Below, piece by piece: positions 43,601-50,798 of a stretch of DNA of 64,000 nt. The stretch comes from Bermanella sp047621325 (GTDB lineage Bacteria > Pseudomonadota > Gammaproteobacteria > Pseudomonadales > Oceanobacteraceae), in contig JBLHLT010000013.1 in assembly GCA_047621325.1 (NCBI GenBank), positions 1 through 64,000 on the forward strand, read 5' to 3'. Made by a program: the position numbers and the translations under genes. Within the stretch, counting starts at the first letter, position 1; the number at the start of each line of letters is the position of its first letter. The notes under the pieces were generated by a model. It was given only the letters and a program-made list of their open reading frames with translations. It did no database searches and was not told where the DNA came from.

Positions 43601-44663
43601 TGTGAATTTAGCTGCGGGTATATTTAATGGAATGATTAATTGGAGTGACGTAGGTGTTATTAATTTTACCGCAGGCTCGAATAGCTATTTATCCCATACG
43701 TTGGTGAGTACACCATCCCATGAGTTTGGACGTTTTTATCCAGCTGATTTTTTCATCAATAATGTCAGTTCTGGCCGTTATGGGGACGCGAATACAGGCT
43801 TCAGTTATATTGGTGAACTGGATGCGAGTAATGCAGGTGGCATTAAATACAGCACCGCCCCACAATTTGATCTGGTTGCGCGTAATGCTCAGGGCGTGCC
43901 GGTAAAAAATTATTTAGTTGGCAGTTTTAATAAATCCCCTCTGCCTGTGATCAACGCAACGTCTAGCATATTAGGTGCAGATGGCCTCACGGATTTAACG
44001 ATTACGTCCGGCTTTAATGCACCAAGCAGTGTGTATGACAATGCAACGGGTATTTCTAGGGTCAGCTTAAGTGGTAGTGATCATTTTGTTTATGATCATG
44101 CAGGTAATGCGATGATTGCGCCGTTTACCAATGACATTCAACTGAATATAAATGATTACGTGGATAGCGATGGCGTCAGCTTGGCAAATGCTTTAAGTAT
44201 TAACCCTGTAGGTGGTGAAATTCGGTTTGGGCGCATGTGGTTATCAAATGGCTATGGGCCAGAAACGCTTCCTTTAACGCAAATTTGGCAAACACAATAT
44301 TTTGATGGAAATGATTTTATTATTAATCAAAACGATAACGCAACGACGTATGATTTATCTGATATTGGTGCGATAACCATCACCGATGTCGGCAGTCCTA
44401 GCGACCCTTACCAAAGTAGTGACAGTACCCCCTCTGGTGAATTGGGCGATACGGGTACGTTTGTTGCGGGTGAAATAAAGGTGAATTGGTCCGCGCCCAC
44501 CAATCAGCGTTACGGTAAGTTTAAGTTTCCGTATGCAGGGCCGCCGTGGCTACAATTTGATTGGAATGGTACGGGATTTGAAGACCCTGAAGCAGAGATT
44601 AGTTTTGGGCAGTATCGTGGTCACGATAAGATTATTTATTGGAAAGAAGTTTATTATAAATAA
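40635..44663 (+). CDS. mshQ: Large adhesin-like protein MshQ with duplicated domains
   Basis: A 1342-residue secreted protein closing the cluster; the start ATG overlaps the mshP stop (ATGA) and opens a signal peptide (RFILFLFFLLTAHYVYA). Three copies of a beta-sandwich-like module begin SY.N.DG (about bases 40718, 41596 and 42078), each ending in an acidic D.V.I-type strand. Modules 2 and 3 each carry an adjacent Cys pair (TCCFGPADE and NCCYNASDE). Two Ig-like modules (from IAIVHDASGVSC and FSILHSGAGVNC) are interspersed. The C-terminal ~550 residues match the DUF6701 region of MshQ, with several Cys. The likely role is as a tip or surface component of the pilus. Confidence 0.88.
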   Translation: MRFILFLFFLLTAHYVYADVFLDTFSSESYSNQDGDQRWAGDWLETGDDGLPTPPFSTNVGILAGQLILSGSNNSIERRLNLSSYTQATFTFDYDEIGFDSNGDRVDIYATSGSSWTRIGRLRGSSLGSGTFTFDISAYISSNTGIRLSTSGGLGDSDYLFVDNVKVTATPNQISQHIAIVHDASGVSCVAENITFSLHNSAHQVLTGFTGTVTVAARIVSSGLTAGSWVLATGSNPSSFINNGNGTFSYTLVAADNGSFTMKYSYKQQGAINFDASSGSIRESASEDSNLVIAATFLSEGNFRDEFTEIGNNYRDRFDTASYGNNDGNLTWATNWIETERITGGSPTTGDVRITNGRLELTGNNTVYPNFVQSSVQREVNLSGATTATLRFTMRSTSVESNDRATVSVSSNGGATWTIIATYTDDITSFQPFSFNITPYISSNTRVRFRIEDESGSTCCFGPADEILQVEDIQILTNTSGSYDNNDGSLAFSGNWIESDGTGPDNGPVSIYYDALYLYGNSTSVTSLSRAMNLSSYDDAVLTFDYQSIGAVDPEDKVRVEVNNGSGWTLLQTITGKISGSSSLNLKNYMASNTQIRFVIDDPGTGGNCCYNASDEVFKIDNVNIEVFKISSCKGADHFSILHSGAGVNCEAEVITLIAKDSAGNQITDYTGTINLSTSTNHGDWSFNTGSGSFNATGTNAGTAEYVFSSADNGQASFNYLNTHVESLSINVLDNQGISETSNAATAADDPAITFARSGFKFIYGSGAAPASQVIPVQTSGRNLNQLLGYDPLKIRAITTDVDTGVCTGLFTGNQTIHLALECTNPTTCHSNASSQFSINGTNLNKNSQGSVTSYTPLTLNFSSNSTADLPNSLYTDAGRLTLHARLVQAGDPIVGNSNPIEFTPAGFCTTTTDPNYSCSGPDYWNCDKFKKAGENFNLTVTAQGWRQNADSDFCDNNYVLPNFNSQVNLTHSLISPTGGDPGTISLSSVNLAAGIFNGMINWSDVGVINFTAGSNSYLSHTLVSTPSHEFGRFYPADFFINNVSSGRYGDANTGFSYIGELDASNAGGIKYSTAPQFDLVARNAQGVPVKNYLVGSFNKSPLPVINATSSILGADGLTDLTITSGFNAPSSVYDNATGISRVSLSGSDHFVYDHAGNAMIAPFTNDIQLNINDYVDSDGVSLANALSINPVGGEIRFGRMWLSNGYGPETLPLTQIWQTQYFDGNDFIINQNDNATTYDLSDIGAITITDVGSPSDPYQSSDSTPSGELGDTGTFVAGEIKVNWSAPTNQRYGKFKFPYAGPPWLQFDWNGTGFEDPEAEISFGQYRGHDKIIYWKEVYYK

Positions 44664-44741
44664 ACGCTCTATCACTTCGCGGAGTAATAGTACGGGTCAA
44701 CTATACTAGTATGAGACGCCTTACTATTGTAAATAAAAGAT

Positions 44742-45146
44742 ATGCATCAATTTGAAACCCCTTTCGGTGGTTATGAGATGGATATTAATCACCGAACCCT
44801 ATGTTTAACCATTCATGGTGTGATTGAGCTAGAGCTTGCGTTGCGCTTTATGTTGCAGGCCAAGGTTTTAATTTCTAAATTGCCGGATCATCATTGGGCA
44901 TCATTAGTGGACTTGAGTGAGTGGGGACTGCATCCGCCTGAAATTGTGGTGTTCATTCAAGAATTTGAGTCTTGGGCGCAGAAAAATGGTCAGCTAGCGG
45001 AGGCGGCAGTGGTAAATGATAGCGTGTTAAAAATTATGGCGCGAGATAAGTTGGTAGGGGGGGCACGAACGACGGTACATCAGGAATACTTTAAAACAAA
45101 ACCCGAAGCACAAGAATGGCTCCGGGTTCTGTCGCTATACAATTAG
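44742..45146 (+). CDS. Hypothetical protein, STAS/SpoIIAA-like
   Basis: A 134-residue cytoplasmic protein without signal or membrane segments. The pattern resembles STAS or SpoIIAA-like small domains: a first strand/turn (YEMDINHRTLCLTIHGVIELELALRFM), a central WASLVDLSEWGLHPPE and a C-terminal helix (PEAQEWLRVL). STAS-like domains act as protein switches, but no partner is identifiable here. It sits between mshQ and the converging ntrC gene, 78 bases after mshQ, and could be transcribed with the pilus genes. Family assignment is tentative. Confidence 0.6.
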   Translation: MHQFETPFGGYEMDINHRTLCLTIHGVIELELALRFMLQAKVLISKLPDHHWASLVDLSEWGLHPPEIVVFIQEFESWAQKNGQLAEAAVVNDSVLKIMARDKLVGGARTTVHQEYFKTKPEAQEWLRVLSLYN

Positions 45147-45161
45147 ATTAAGCGGTATCGA

Positions 45162-46586
45162 TTAATCCATTTCTTCCTCTTCAGTTGTTTCTTCCATACC
45201 CAGCTCTTTTATTTTACGAGTCAGGGTATTACGACCCCAGCCAAGTAAAATGGACGCGTCTCGGCGACGACCTGCAGTATGTTTGAGGGCGGTTTCGATC
45301 ATGATACGTTCAAAAATCGGTACGGCATCATCTAAAATACTTTTTTTACCTTGCGCTAATTGCTGATCAGCCCAGTTACGTAACGATTGTTCCCAGTTGT
45401 TGCTGGTTGTGGCTTTTTCTTCTTGGTTAAGCAACTCTGGTGGTAGATCGTTAATATGAACTTCGCGACCCGACGCCATTACTGTAATCCAGCGGCAAGT
45501 ATTTTCTAATTGGCGCACGTTACCTTGCCAAGGTAGGGTGCATAAATATTCTTCGGTATCACTTTTTAATACTTTAGCTTCAACGCCTAGCTCTTCCGCC
45601 GCACGATTTAAAAAGTGATGCAGTAAGCGAGGCACATCTTCACGGCGCTCAGCGAGAGCGGGTAAATGAATGCGAATAACATTTAAGCGGTGAAATAAAT
45701 CCTCACGGAAAGTACCTGCTTTTACTAGTCCTTCTAAATTTTGGTGGGTGGCTGCAATAATTCGCACATTCACTTTGACCGGAGAGCTACCACCTACACG
45801 ATAAAACTCACCATCGGCTAATACTCGCAACAAGCGGGTTTGAGTATCGGCTGGCATATCGCCAATTTCATCTAAAAATAAAGTGCCACCATCGGCCTGT
45901 TCAAACCGACCACGACGTTGACCTCCTGCACCGGTGAATGAGCCTTTTTCATGGCCAAATAATTCACTTTCGATTAAGTCTTTTGGAATGGCCGCCATGT
46001 TTAAAGCAACAAATGGATGCTCGCTACGTGGGCTGTGTTTATGCAAAGCATGCGCAACTAACTCTTTACCAGTACCGGATTCACCATTAATTAAAACAGT
46101 AATATTGGAGTGGCTTAAGCGACCAATAGCGCGAAACACTTCTTGCATGGCCGGTGCTTCACCAATAATCTCGGTGTGTTTATAAGGCTCGGTTGGTTCG
46201 GCATGATTAAGCGAAGTGGTTTCGTGTTTGTGGGCAATGGCACGTTTAATTAAGTTAACGGCCTCATCAACATCAAATGGTTTAGGTAAATATTCAAACG
46301 CGCCTTTTTGATAAGAAGTGACAGCACTGTCTAAGTCACTGTGTGCCGTCATTATAATTACTGGAATATTCGGATCAACTTGATGAATTTGATTCAAAAG
46401 GGTGAGTCCGTCGATACCCGGCATGCGAACATCGCTGATAATGGCATCCGGTATTTCACGATTCAACGCATTGATAACTTTATCGCCATTTTCAAATGAT
46501 TGGCTTTCAATATTATCTTGCTCTAGGGCTTTCTCTAAAACCCAGCGGATAGAGCGATCGTCGTCAATAATCCAAACTTTATTCAT
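45162..46586 (-). CDS. glnG: Nitrogen regulator NtrC (sigma-54 activator)
   Basis: A 474-residue response regulator activating sigma-54 promoters under nitrogen limitation. Receiver domain (1-120; phospho-acceptor D52 in AIISDVRMPG, acidic D8-D10). AAA+ domain with Walker A GESGTGKELVA (about 165), Walker B LFLDEIGDM, and the sigma-54 contact motif GSFTGA, where E. coli has GAFTGA. C-terminal Fis-type helix-turn-helix (HTAGRRRDASILLGWGRNTLTRKI). It is 15 bases downstream of ntrB on the same strand. Likely target in this window: glnA. Confidence 0.97.
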   Translation of the reverse strand: MNKVWIIDDDRSIRWVLEKALEQDNIESQSFENGDKVINALNREIPDAIISDVRMPGIDGLTLLNQIHQVDPNIPVIIMTAHSDLDSAVTSYQKGAFEYLPKPFDVDEAVNLIKRAIAHKHETTSLNHAEPTEPYKHTEIIGEAPAMQEVFRAIGRLSHSNITVLINGESGTGKELVAHALHKHSPRSEHPFVALNMAAIPKDLIESELFGHEKGSFTGAGGQRRGRFEQADGGTLFLDEIGDMPADTQTRLLRVLADGEFYRVGGSSPVKVNVRIIAATHQNLEGLVKAGTFREDLFHRLNVIRIHLPALAERREDVPRLLHHFLNRAAEELGVEAKVLKSDTEEYLCTLPWQGNVRQLENTCRWITVMASGREVHINDLPPELLNQEEKATTSNNWEQSLRNWADQQLAQGKKSILDDAVPIFERIMIETALKHTAGRRRDASILLGWGRNTLTRKIKELGMEETTEEEEMD

Positions 46587-46601
46587 GGTTTAGTCCCTAT
46601 A

Positions 46602-47714
46602 TTAAAAAATATTTTTTTGCTCTTGCGCGCAATAATCATGGTGATCAAGCTCAAGCGGCAAGTAGATAGAAAATTGTGTTTTACCAGGCTCACTGTCGCA
46701 TTCGATAATGCCCTGATGTTGGTTTACGATGGACTGGGCTATTGATAAACCCAAGCCTGTTCCCTCGGCTCGTCCACTGACCATCGGAAAAAATAAACTT
46801 TCGCGAATGTTGTCTGGTATACCTGGGCCGTTATCTTCGATAGTTAAGTGCAGCACCAAACGATGTTTGGTATGACCTATTGTCAGTTGGCGGATAGCAC
46901 GAGTTTTTAGCGTGATCTCTGGGAATTCATGTCCACCTTTTTGGGCCAATAAAGCCTGCATTGCGTTACGGGTGATATTGAGTACGACCTGTATTAACTG
47001 TTCTTTATCAGCTAAAAACTCAGGAATACTTGGGTCATAATCACGGCGTAGTTTCAGCTGGCCATCCGTTTCGACACTTATCAAGCTATAAACGCGTTCC
47101 AATACCTCATGTATATTGGTTTCAAGGCGTTCTAATAATTTATTTGGCCCCAGCATTTTATCAACTAGGTTTCTGAGGCGGTCCACTTCTTCAATAATGA
47201 TTTGGGTGTACTCTTTTAATTCTTCGCTGCCTAACATGCGCTCTAGTAATTGTGCGCTTCCGCGAATGCCACCCAGTGGGTTTTTAATCTCGTGCGCCAT
47301 GCCACGCACTAATGTCTGAGTGGTGGCTTGAGCAGTAATCAGTTCTTCTTCTCGACTAATGCGCAATAAGCGATCGCGAGGGTGCATCTCAACCACAAGG
47401 CAAATGGTTTTGTCGAATTCCACAGGGCTGACGCTGTAATCAAGCGTGATGATTTGTTGGTTCATTAGACGAACTTCAGCTTCACGCTTGGTGAACGAGG
47501 TTTCTTGGACTAAAGAATTTTCTAATGTTTGCACATCTTGCTGAATATCAGAAAAAACCATCTCAGCTTGCATGCCGACACAACGACGGCCACTCACTTC
47601 TAATAGCGCTTCTGCTGCTGGATTAAGATATTGAACTGTTAACGCTTCATCTAGCACTAAAATTGCGCTATCTAAGTTATTGATCAGTTGCTTATAAAAA
47701 ATGAAATCGGCCAT
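46602..47714 (-). CDS. glnL: Nitrogen sensor kinase/phosphatase NtrB
   Basis: A soluble 370-residue kinase: PAS domain (about 5-115, YLNPAAEALLEVSGRRCVG), HisKA with LVRGMAHEIKNPLGGIRGSAQLLE (phospho-His near residue 140), and HATPase with NITRNAMQAL, EDNGPGIP and GTGLGLSIAQS. It phosphorylates or dephosphorylates NtrC depending on PII. The start has no competing alternative. It is probably co-transcribed with ntrC, and a DUF4124 gene lies 164 bases upstream. Confidence 0.96.
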   Translation of the reverse strand: MADFIFYKQLINNLDSAILVLDEALTVQYLNPAAEALLEVSGRRCVGMQAEMVFSDIQQDVQTLENSLVQETSFTKREAEVRLMNQQIITLDYSVSPVEFDKTICLVVEMHPRDRLLRISREEELITAQATTQTLVRGMAHEIKNPLGGIRGSAQLLERMLGSEELKEYTQIIIEEVDRLRNLVDKMLGPNKLLERLETNIHEVLERVYSLISVETDGQLKLRRDYDPSIPEFLADKEQLIQVVLNITRNAMQALLAQKGGHEFPEITLKTRAIRQLTIGHTKHRLVLHLTIEDNGPGIPDNIRESLFFPMVSGRAEGTGLGLSIAQSIVNQHQGIIECDSEPGKTQFSIYLPLELDHHDYCAQEQKNIF

Positions 47715-47878
47715 AAAGTACTTTTCCTAGGTAATGGCTTATAGCAAGAAGCAAGCCATGTTTTCTTGCACTAATATAGCCTGATGCACCAGTAGTTACG
47801 GGGCTTCGGGGCCTGTTAATAGCGCGTAGGAATGAACAGAATGTAACTATAGCACTGTATTGGTGCGCACCATGCTAA

Positions 47879-48397
47879 TTAGGTGCGGGGGCGATTTAGA
47901 ATAGATGGACGTTGAACATAAATACGACGTTTCGAGCTAGCAATGAGCAGGTTTCCTTTATGCTTGATCATCACTTGAACCAAGTGAGTCCCGCGGTTTA
48001 GGCTGTCGAGTTTGAATTCTAGCTGCGCGGCTGTCTTTATCGATTGGCCGTTGAGTAGGAGTGTTATTTCATGTTCAGGCTGTAACTCAGGCTGAATATT
48101 TAGCTGAATATTGGTGCTTCCCGCATCCCCAGCGGTAATCATGTGATCTTCTTTAGGGCTTATAATCTCTAATACACGATAACCTTTAAAGCCATCGACA
48201 TCAGCGGTTTCGGCCTCTTCTTGTTTTTGCACCATTTTGGGCATTTTGATTTCTTGTAGCTGTGGCAACTCCGCTTTACTCGCGTTGGCAGGGGGTTCAT
48301 CACCATAGACACGAATGCCTTCGTCGTTAACCCAAGTATAGACTTGGGCCGATGCGATAAACGGAGTGAGGAGAATAAATAGAAATAACGTTTTCAT
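47879..48397 (-). CDS. Secreted DUF4124 protein between glnA and ntrB
   Basis: A 172-residue secreted protein: signal MKTLFLFILLTPFIASA, then the DUF4124 motif VYTWVNDEGIRVYGDEPP, a charged spacer, and a C-terminal Ig-like beta domain (ISPKEDHMITAGDAG..., HEITLLLNGQSIKT). DUF4124 proteins of similar layout are commonly encoded beside glnA/ntrBC in gammaproteobacteria, as I recall, without a known role. It belongs to the minus-strand run glnA-DUF4124-ntrB-ntrC. Confidence 0.88.
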   Translation of the reverse strand: MKTLFLFILLTPFIASAQVYTWVNDEGIRVYGDEPPANASKAELPQLQEIKMPKMVQKQEEAETADVDGFKGYRVLEIISPKEDHMITAGDAGSTNIQLNIQPELQPEHEITLLLNGQSIKTAAQLEFKLDSLNRGTHLVQVMIKHKGNLLIASSKRRIYVQRPSILNRPRT

Positions 48398-48492
48398 AAG
48401 GTGCTCTCGATAATGGGTTCTACTGTAGCGGGTTTCGTATTGAGTTGCAGAGCTATTTGTCTAATTTGAGAGTGAGTTAGCATGTGCTGTTT

Positions 48493-48515
48493 GTCGGGAT
48501 GAATCCCGACCTACA
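48493..48515. repeat. REP-like palindrome
   Basis: GTCGGGAT (48493-48500) and ATCCCGAC (48503-48510) form an 8-base perfect stem with a 2-base centre, followed by CTACA. The pattern GTCGGGnT-n-AnCCCGACCTAC is the form of REP-type intergenic palindromes scattered through many gammaproteobacterial genomes. Only one copy was noticed here. Confidence 0.65.
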
Positions 48516-48658
48516 TTGTTGTTGCCAGCTGTACTTAGCTTGGCCAAAGATTGAGAGTGATATTCAGTGCTTGTTTAGCAAGCAGCCCACAGGTTCCTTT
48601 GTGTGCTGCATTTAATCTTTATTCGAGAGCTGTGTTTAACGTTTGTTTTCTACAGACA

Positions 48659-48685
48659 TAAAAAAAGCAGCCCGTAGGCTGCTCC
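48659..48685 (-). terminator. Terminator of glnA
   Basis: On the minus strand the stem AGCAGCC / GGCTGCT with loop TACG is followed by a run of T (AAAAAAA on the plus strand). It lies 30 bases past the glnA stop. Confidence 0.9.
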
Positions 48686-48713
48686 TTTTTGTACTTTATT
48701 TAATCTTAAGCGA

Positions 48714-50120
48714 TTAAACAGAGTAGTACATATCGTACTCAACTGGGTGAGTCGTGTGTTCAACACGATACACGTCTTCCATTTTAAGTTCGATGTAAGC
48801 ATCGATCATGTCTTGAGTGAATACGCCACCTTCAGTTAGGAATGCGCAATCTTCTTTAAGACACGTTAGAGCTTCACGTAGGCTGCCTGCTACTTGAGGA
48901 ATTAGTGCCGCTTCTTCTGGCTCTAGGTCGTACAAGTCTTTGTCAGCTGCATCGCCAGGGTGAATCTTGTTTTTAACGCCGTCAATACCAGCCATTAACA
49001 TTGCAGAGAACGCAAGGTATGGGTTGGCGATAGGGTCAGGGAAACGAGCTTCAACACGCTTGCCTTTAGGGCTAGCAACGTAAGGGATACGGATAGAAGC
49101 AGAACGGTTACGTGCAGAGTACGCAAGCATTACAGGTGCTTCAAAACCAGGGATCAAACGCTTGTAAGAGTTAGTACCTGGGTTAGTGAATGCGTTTAGT
49201 GACTTAGCGTGCTTGATGATACCACCGATGTAGAAAAGGGCAGTTTCAGAAAGACCAGCATACAAATCACCAGCGAATTGGTTTTCACCGTTCAACCAGT
49301 AAGACATGTGAACGTGCATACCAGAACCGTTGTCACCAACGATTGGCTTAGGCATGAAAGTCGCAGTTTTGCCGTATGCGTGCGCTACGTTGTGAACAAC
49401 GTATTTAAGCATTTGAACTTCATCAGCTTTTTTAACTAGCGTGTTAAATTTAACACCGATTTCGTTTTGGTTAGCCGTTGCTACTTCATGGTGATGTACT
49501 TCTACATCAAGACCCATAGCGATCATGGTGTTACACATGGCAGCACGCATGTCGTGAGAGCTATCTACTGGTGGTACTGGGAAGTAACCGCCTTTAACAC
49601 GTGGACGGTGACCCATGTTGCCGCCATCGATCGTAGCAGATGAGTTCCAAGAACCTTCTTCAGAGTTAACTTTGTAGAAAGCACCAGAAATGTCAGCACC
49701 GAATTTCACGTCATCAAAGATGAAGAATTCAGGTTCTGGACCGAAGAAAGCAGTGTCGCCTAAGCCAGTAGACTTAAGGAATTCTTCTGCGCGTTTTGCA
49801 ACAGAACGTGGATCACGCTCGTAACCTTGCATAGTGCTAGGCTCGATGATGTCACAACGTAAAATAAGTGTGCAATCTTCAGTGAACGGGTCAAGGAAAG
49901 GCGTGGTGTCATCTGGAAGTAGAATCATGTCTGATTCGTTAATGCCTTTCCAACCTTCAATTGAAGAACCATCAAACATTTGGCCAGTTTCGAAGAAATC
50001 GGCGTCAACGTAAGTAGCAGGGATGGTTACGTGCTGCTCTTTACCTTTAGTATCGGTGAAGCGTAGGTCAACCCACTTCACATCATTGTCTTTAATCAGC
50101 TTCAGAGTATTCTCTGACAT
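48714..50120 (-). CDS. glnA: Glutamine synthetase type I
   Basis: Assimilates ammonia by making glutamine from glutamate and ATP; dodecamer in the cytoplasm. The 468-residue protein contains FDGSSIEGW (N-terminal), the ATP/glutamate-binding NGSGMHVHMSYW and PGFEAPVMLAYSARNRSASIRIPY, and the adenylylation loop DLYDLEPEE, whose Tyr is the target of GlnE. Start: the ATG at 50120, with GGAGAG seven bases upstream; a TTG four codons earlier is dismissed. Regulated from a sigma-54 promoter (see 50216-50231) and by adenylylation. It is divergent from typA, as in E. coli. Confidence 0.98.
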   Translation of the reverse strand: MSENTLKLIKDNDVKWVDLRFTDTKGKEQHVTIPATYVDADFFETGQMFDGSSIEGWKGINESDMILLPDDTTPFLDPFTEDCTLILRCDIIEPSTMQGYERDPRSVAKRAEEFLKSTGLGDTAFFGPEPEFFIFDDVKFGADISGAFYKVNSEEGSWNSSATIDGGNMGHRPRVKGGYFPVPPVDSSHDMRAAMCNTMIAMGLDVEVHHHEVATANQNEIGVKFNTLVKKADEVQMLKYVVHNVAHAYGKTATFMPKPIVGDNGSGMHVHMSYWLNGENQFAGDLYAGLSETALFYIGGIIKHAKSLNAFTNPGTNSYKRLIPGFEAPVMLAYSARNRSASIRIPYVASPKGKRVEARFPDPIANPYLAFSAMLMAGIDGVKNKIHPGDAADKDLYDLEPEEAALIPQVAGSLREALTCLKEDCAFLTEGGVFTQDMIDAYIELKMEDVYRVEHTTHPVEYDMYYSV

Positions 50121-50215
50121 GGTGCTCTCCAATGGTAGATGACGATTTGCGTCTGATGATTTTACGATTGCTCTTACTGTAAGAGGCTTGCACGTGGTGC
50201 ACTGCCCAAACTCAG

Positions 50216-50231
50216 AGCAAAACGCATGCCA
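50216..50231 (-). promoter_or_regulatory. Sigma-54 promoter of glnA
   Basis: On the minus strand TGGCATGCGTTTTGCT matches the sigma-54 consensus TGGCAC-N5-TTGCT at all but one position. The -24 GG (50229-50230) and -12 GC (50217-50218) are exactly 10 bases apart. Transcription would start near 50205, giving a leader of about 85 bases to the glnA ATG. Confidence 0.85.
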
Positions 50232-50295
50232 TTCATTATTAGGGGCGAATATTAAGGGCTTTCAAGGCGCTTTGAATATCCACCCTGAACAACCT

Positions 50296-50312
50296 TGATT
50301 CATATTAGTGCG
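50296..50312 (-). promoter_or_regulatory. NtrC-like enhancer site 2 (weaker)
   Basis: On the minus strand CGCACTAATATGAATCA matches the NtrC consensus TGCACCAAAATGGTGCA in one half (GCAC) and the AT core. Its centre is about 31 bases, three helical turns, from site 1, and about 100 bases upstream of the expected start. It is weak alone; spacing supports it. Confidence 0.5.
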
Positions 50313-50326
50313 CTTGCTGTAATTCG

Positions 50327-50343
50327 CGCTCTAAATTGGTGCT
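50327..50343 (-). promoter_or_regulatory. NtrC-like enhancer site 1
   Basis: On the minus strand AGCACCAATTTAGAGCG aligns with the NtrC consensus TGCACCAAAATGGTGCA, conserving GCACCAA, the AT centre and GxGC. Its centre is about 130 bases upstream of the expected sigma-54 start, comparable to the E. coli glnA enhancers near -108 and -140. Confidence 0.65.
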
Positions 50344-50539
50344 AAAACGGCATTTGCCTATTTGTTCCAGCGGTACCACCCCGTAAGGCTTGCACATTAT
50401 AGGTTCAACTCCCCGGTGAAGATAGCTTGTTTGTGCCTGCTGGTAGGACATTTACAGGTAATTTTTGTTATTGAGCGTTTTTTGCACAAAAAAATACTTT
50501 TTTATCCGGGTTTTCATAGCTTGCATGGCATTAGATGGC

Positions 50540-50545
50540 TATAAT
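50540..50545 (+). promoter_or_regulatory. Candidate -10 box for typA
   Basis: A perfect TATAAT lies on the typA strand, with TTGCAT 13 bases upstream (too close for a standard -35). If used, the leader is about 245 bases. Confidence 0.4.
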
Positions 50546-50798
50546 CGCCGCCTAAATTTTTGAGGCAGTCTCCTTGCAGCGTGTTTTTGGGTTTCATTCG
50601 TGAGCCATAAAGATGCAGTGTCATTTGATGCGGGGTTATAAGGTTTTTTAACCTTTACAAAAATACATACCACTCACTCGAAAGATTTGGTGTGAGGTTG
50701 TGACCAACCTTAAGTGTCGAATGCGCAACCCACTGCAGATTGCGCCATGCAGTTTTATTATTTGGGCATGTTAACAGCAAGGCCTGACAGGACTATAT

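Larger units (their letters stand above)
48398..48713. other. 316-bp gap between glnA and the DUF4124 gene
   Basis: Contains the glnA terminator (48659-48685) and a REP-like palindrome (48493-48510). No open reading frame with coding character was seen. A promoter for the DUF4124-ntrB-ntrC genes presumably lies in the lower half, but I cannot point to one. Confidence 0.6.
50121..50798. other. 678-bp divergent control region glnA/typA
   Basis: A long non-coding region. Toward glnA: a DNA palindrome CTCTTAC-T-GTAAGAG (50171-50185), a TGCAC-GTG-GTGCA palindrome (50189-50201), a sigma-54 promoter (50216-50231) and two NtrC-like sites (50296-50312, 50327-50343). Toward typA: a TATAAT at 50540-50545 and a leader of about 245 bases with two small hairpins (50640-50655 AAGGTT/AACCTT and 50695-50710 AGGTTG/CAACCT). 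The short frame at 50362-50544 shows no protein character. Confidence 0.7.

Noticed and set aside
40635..44663. Repeats in mshQ as a possible CRISPR or transposon array
   Set aside because: The repeats are protein-level, in frame, hundreds of bases long and diverged; no short direct repeats with uniform spacers are present.
50395..50425. A tRNA T-arm-like sequence (GGTTCAACTCC)
   Set aside because: No acceptor, D- or anticodon stem can be built around it.
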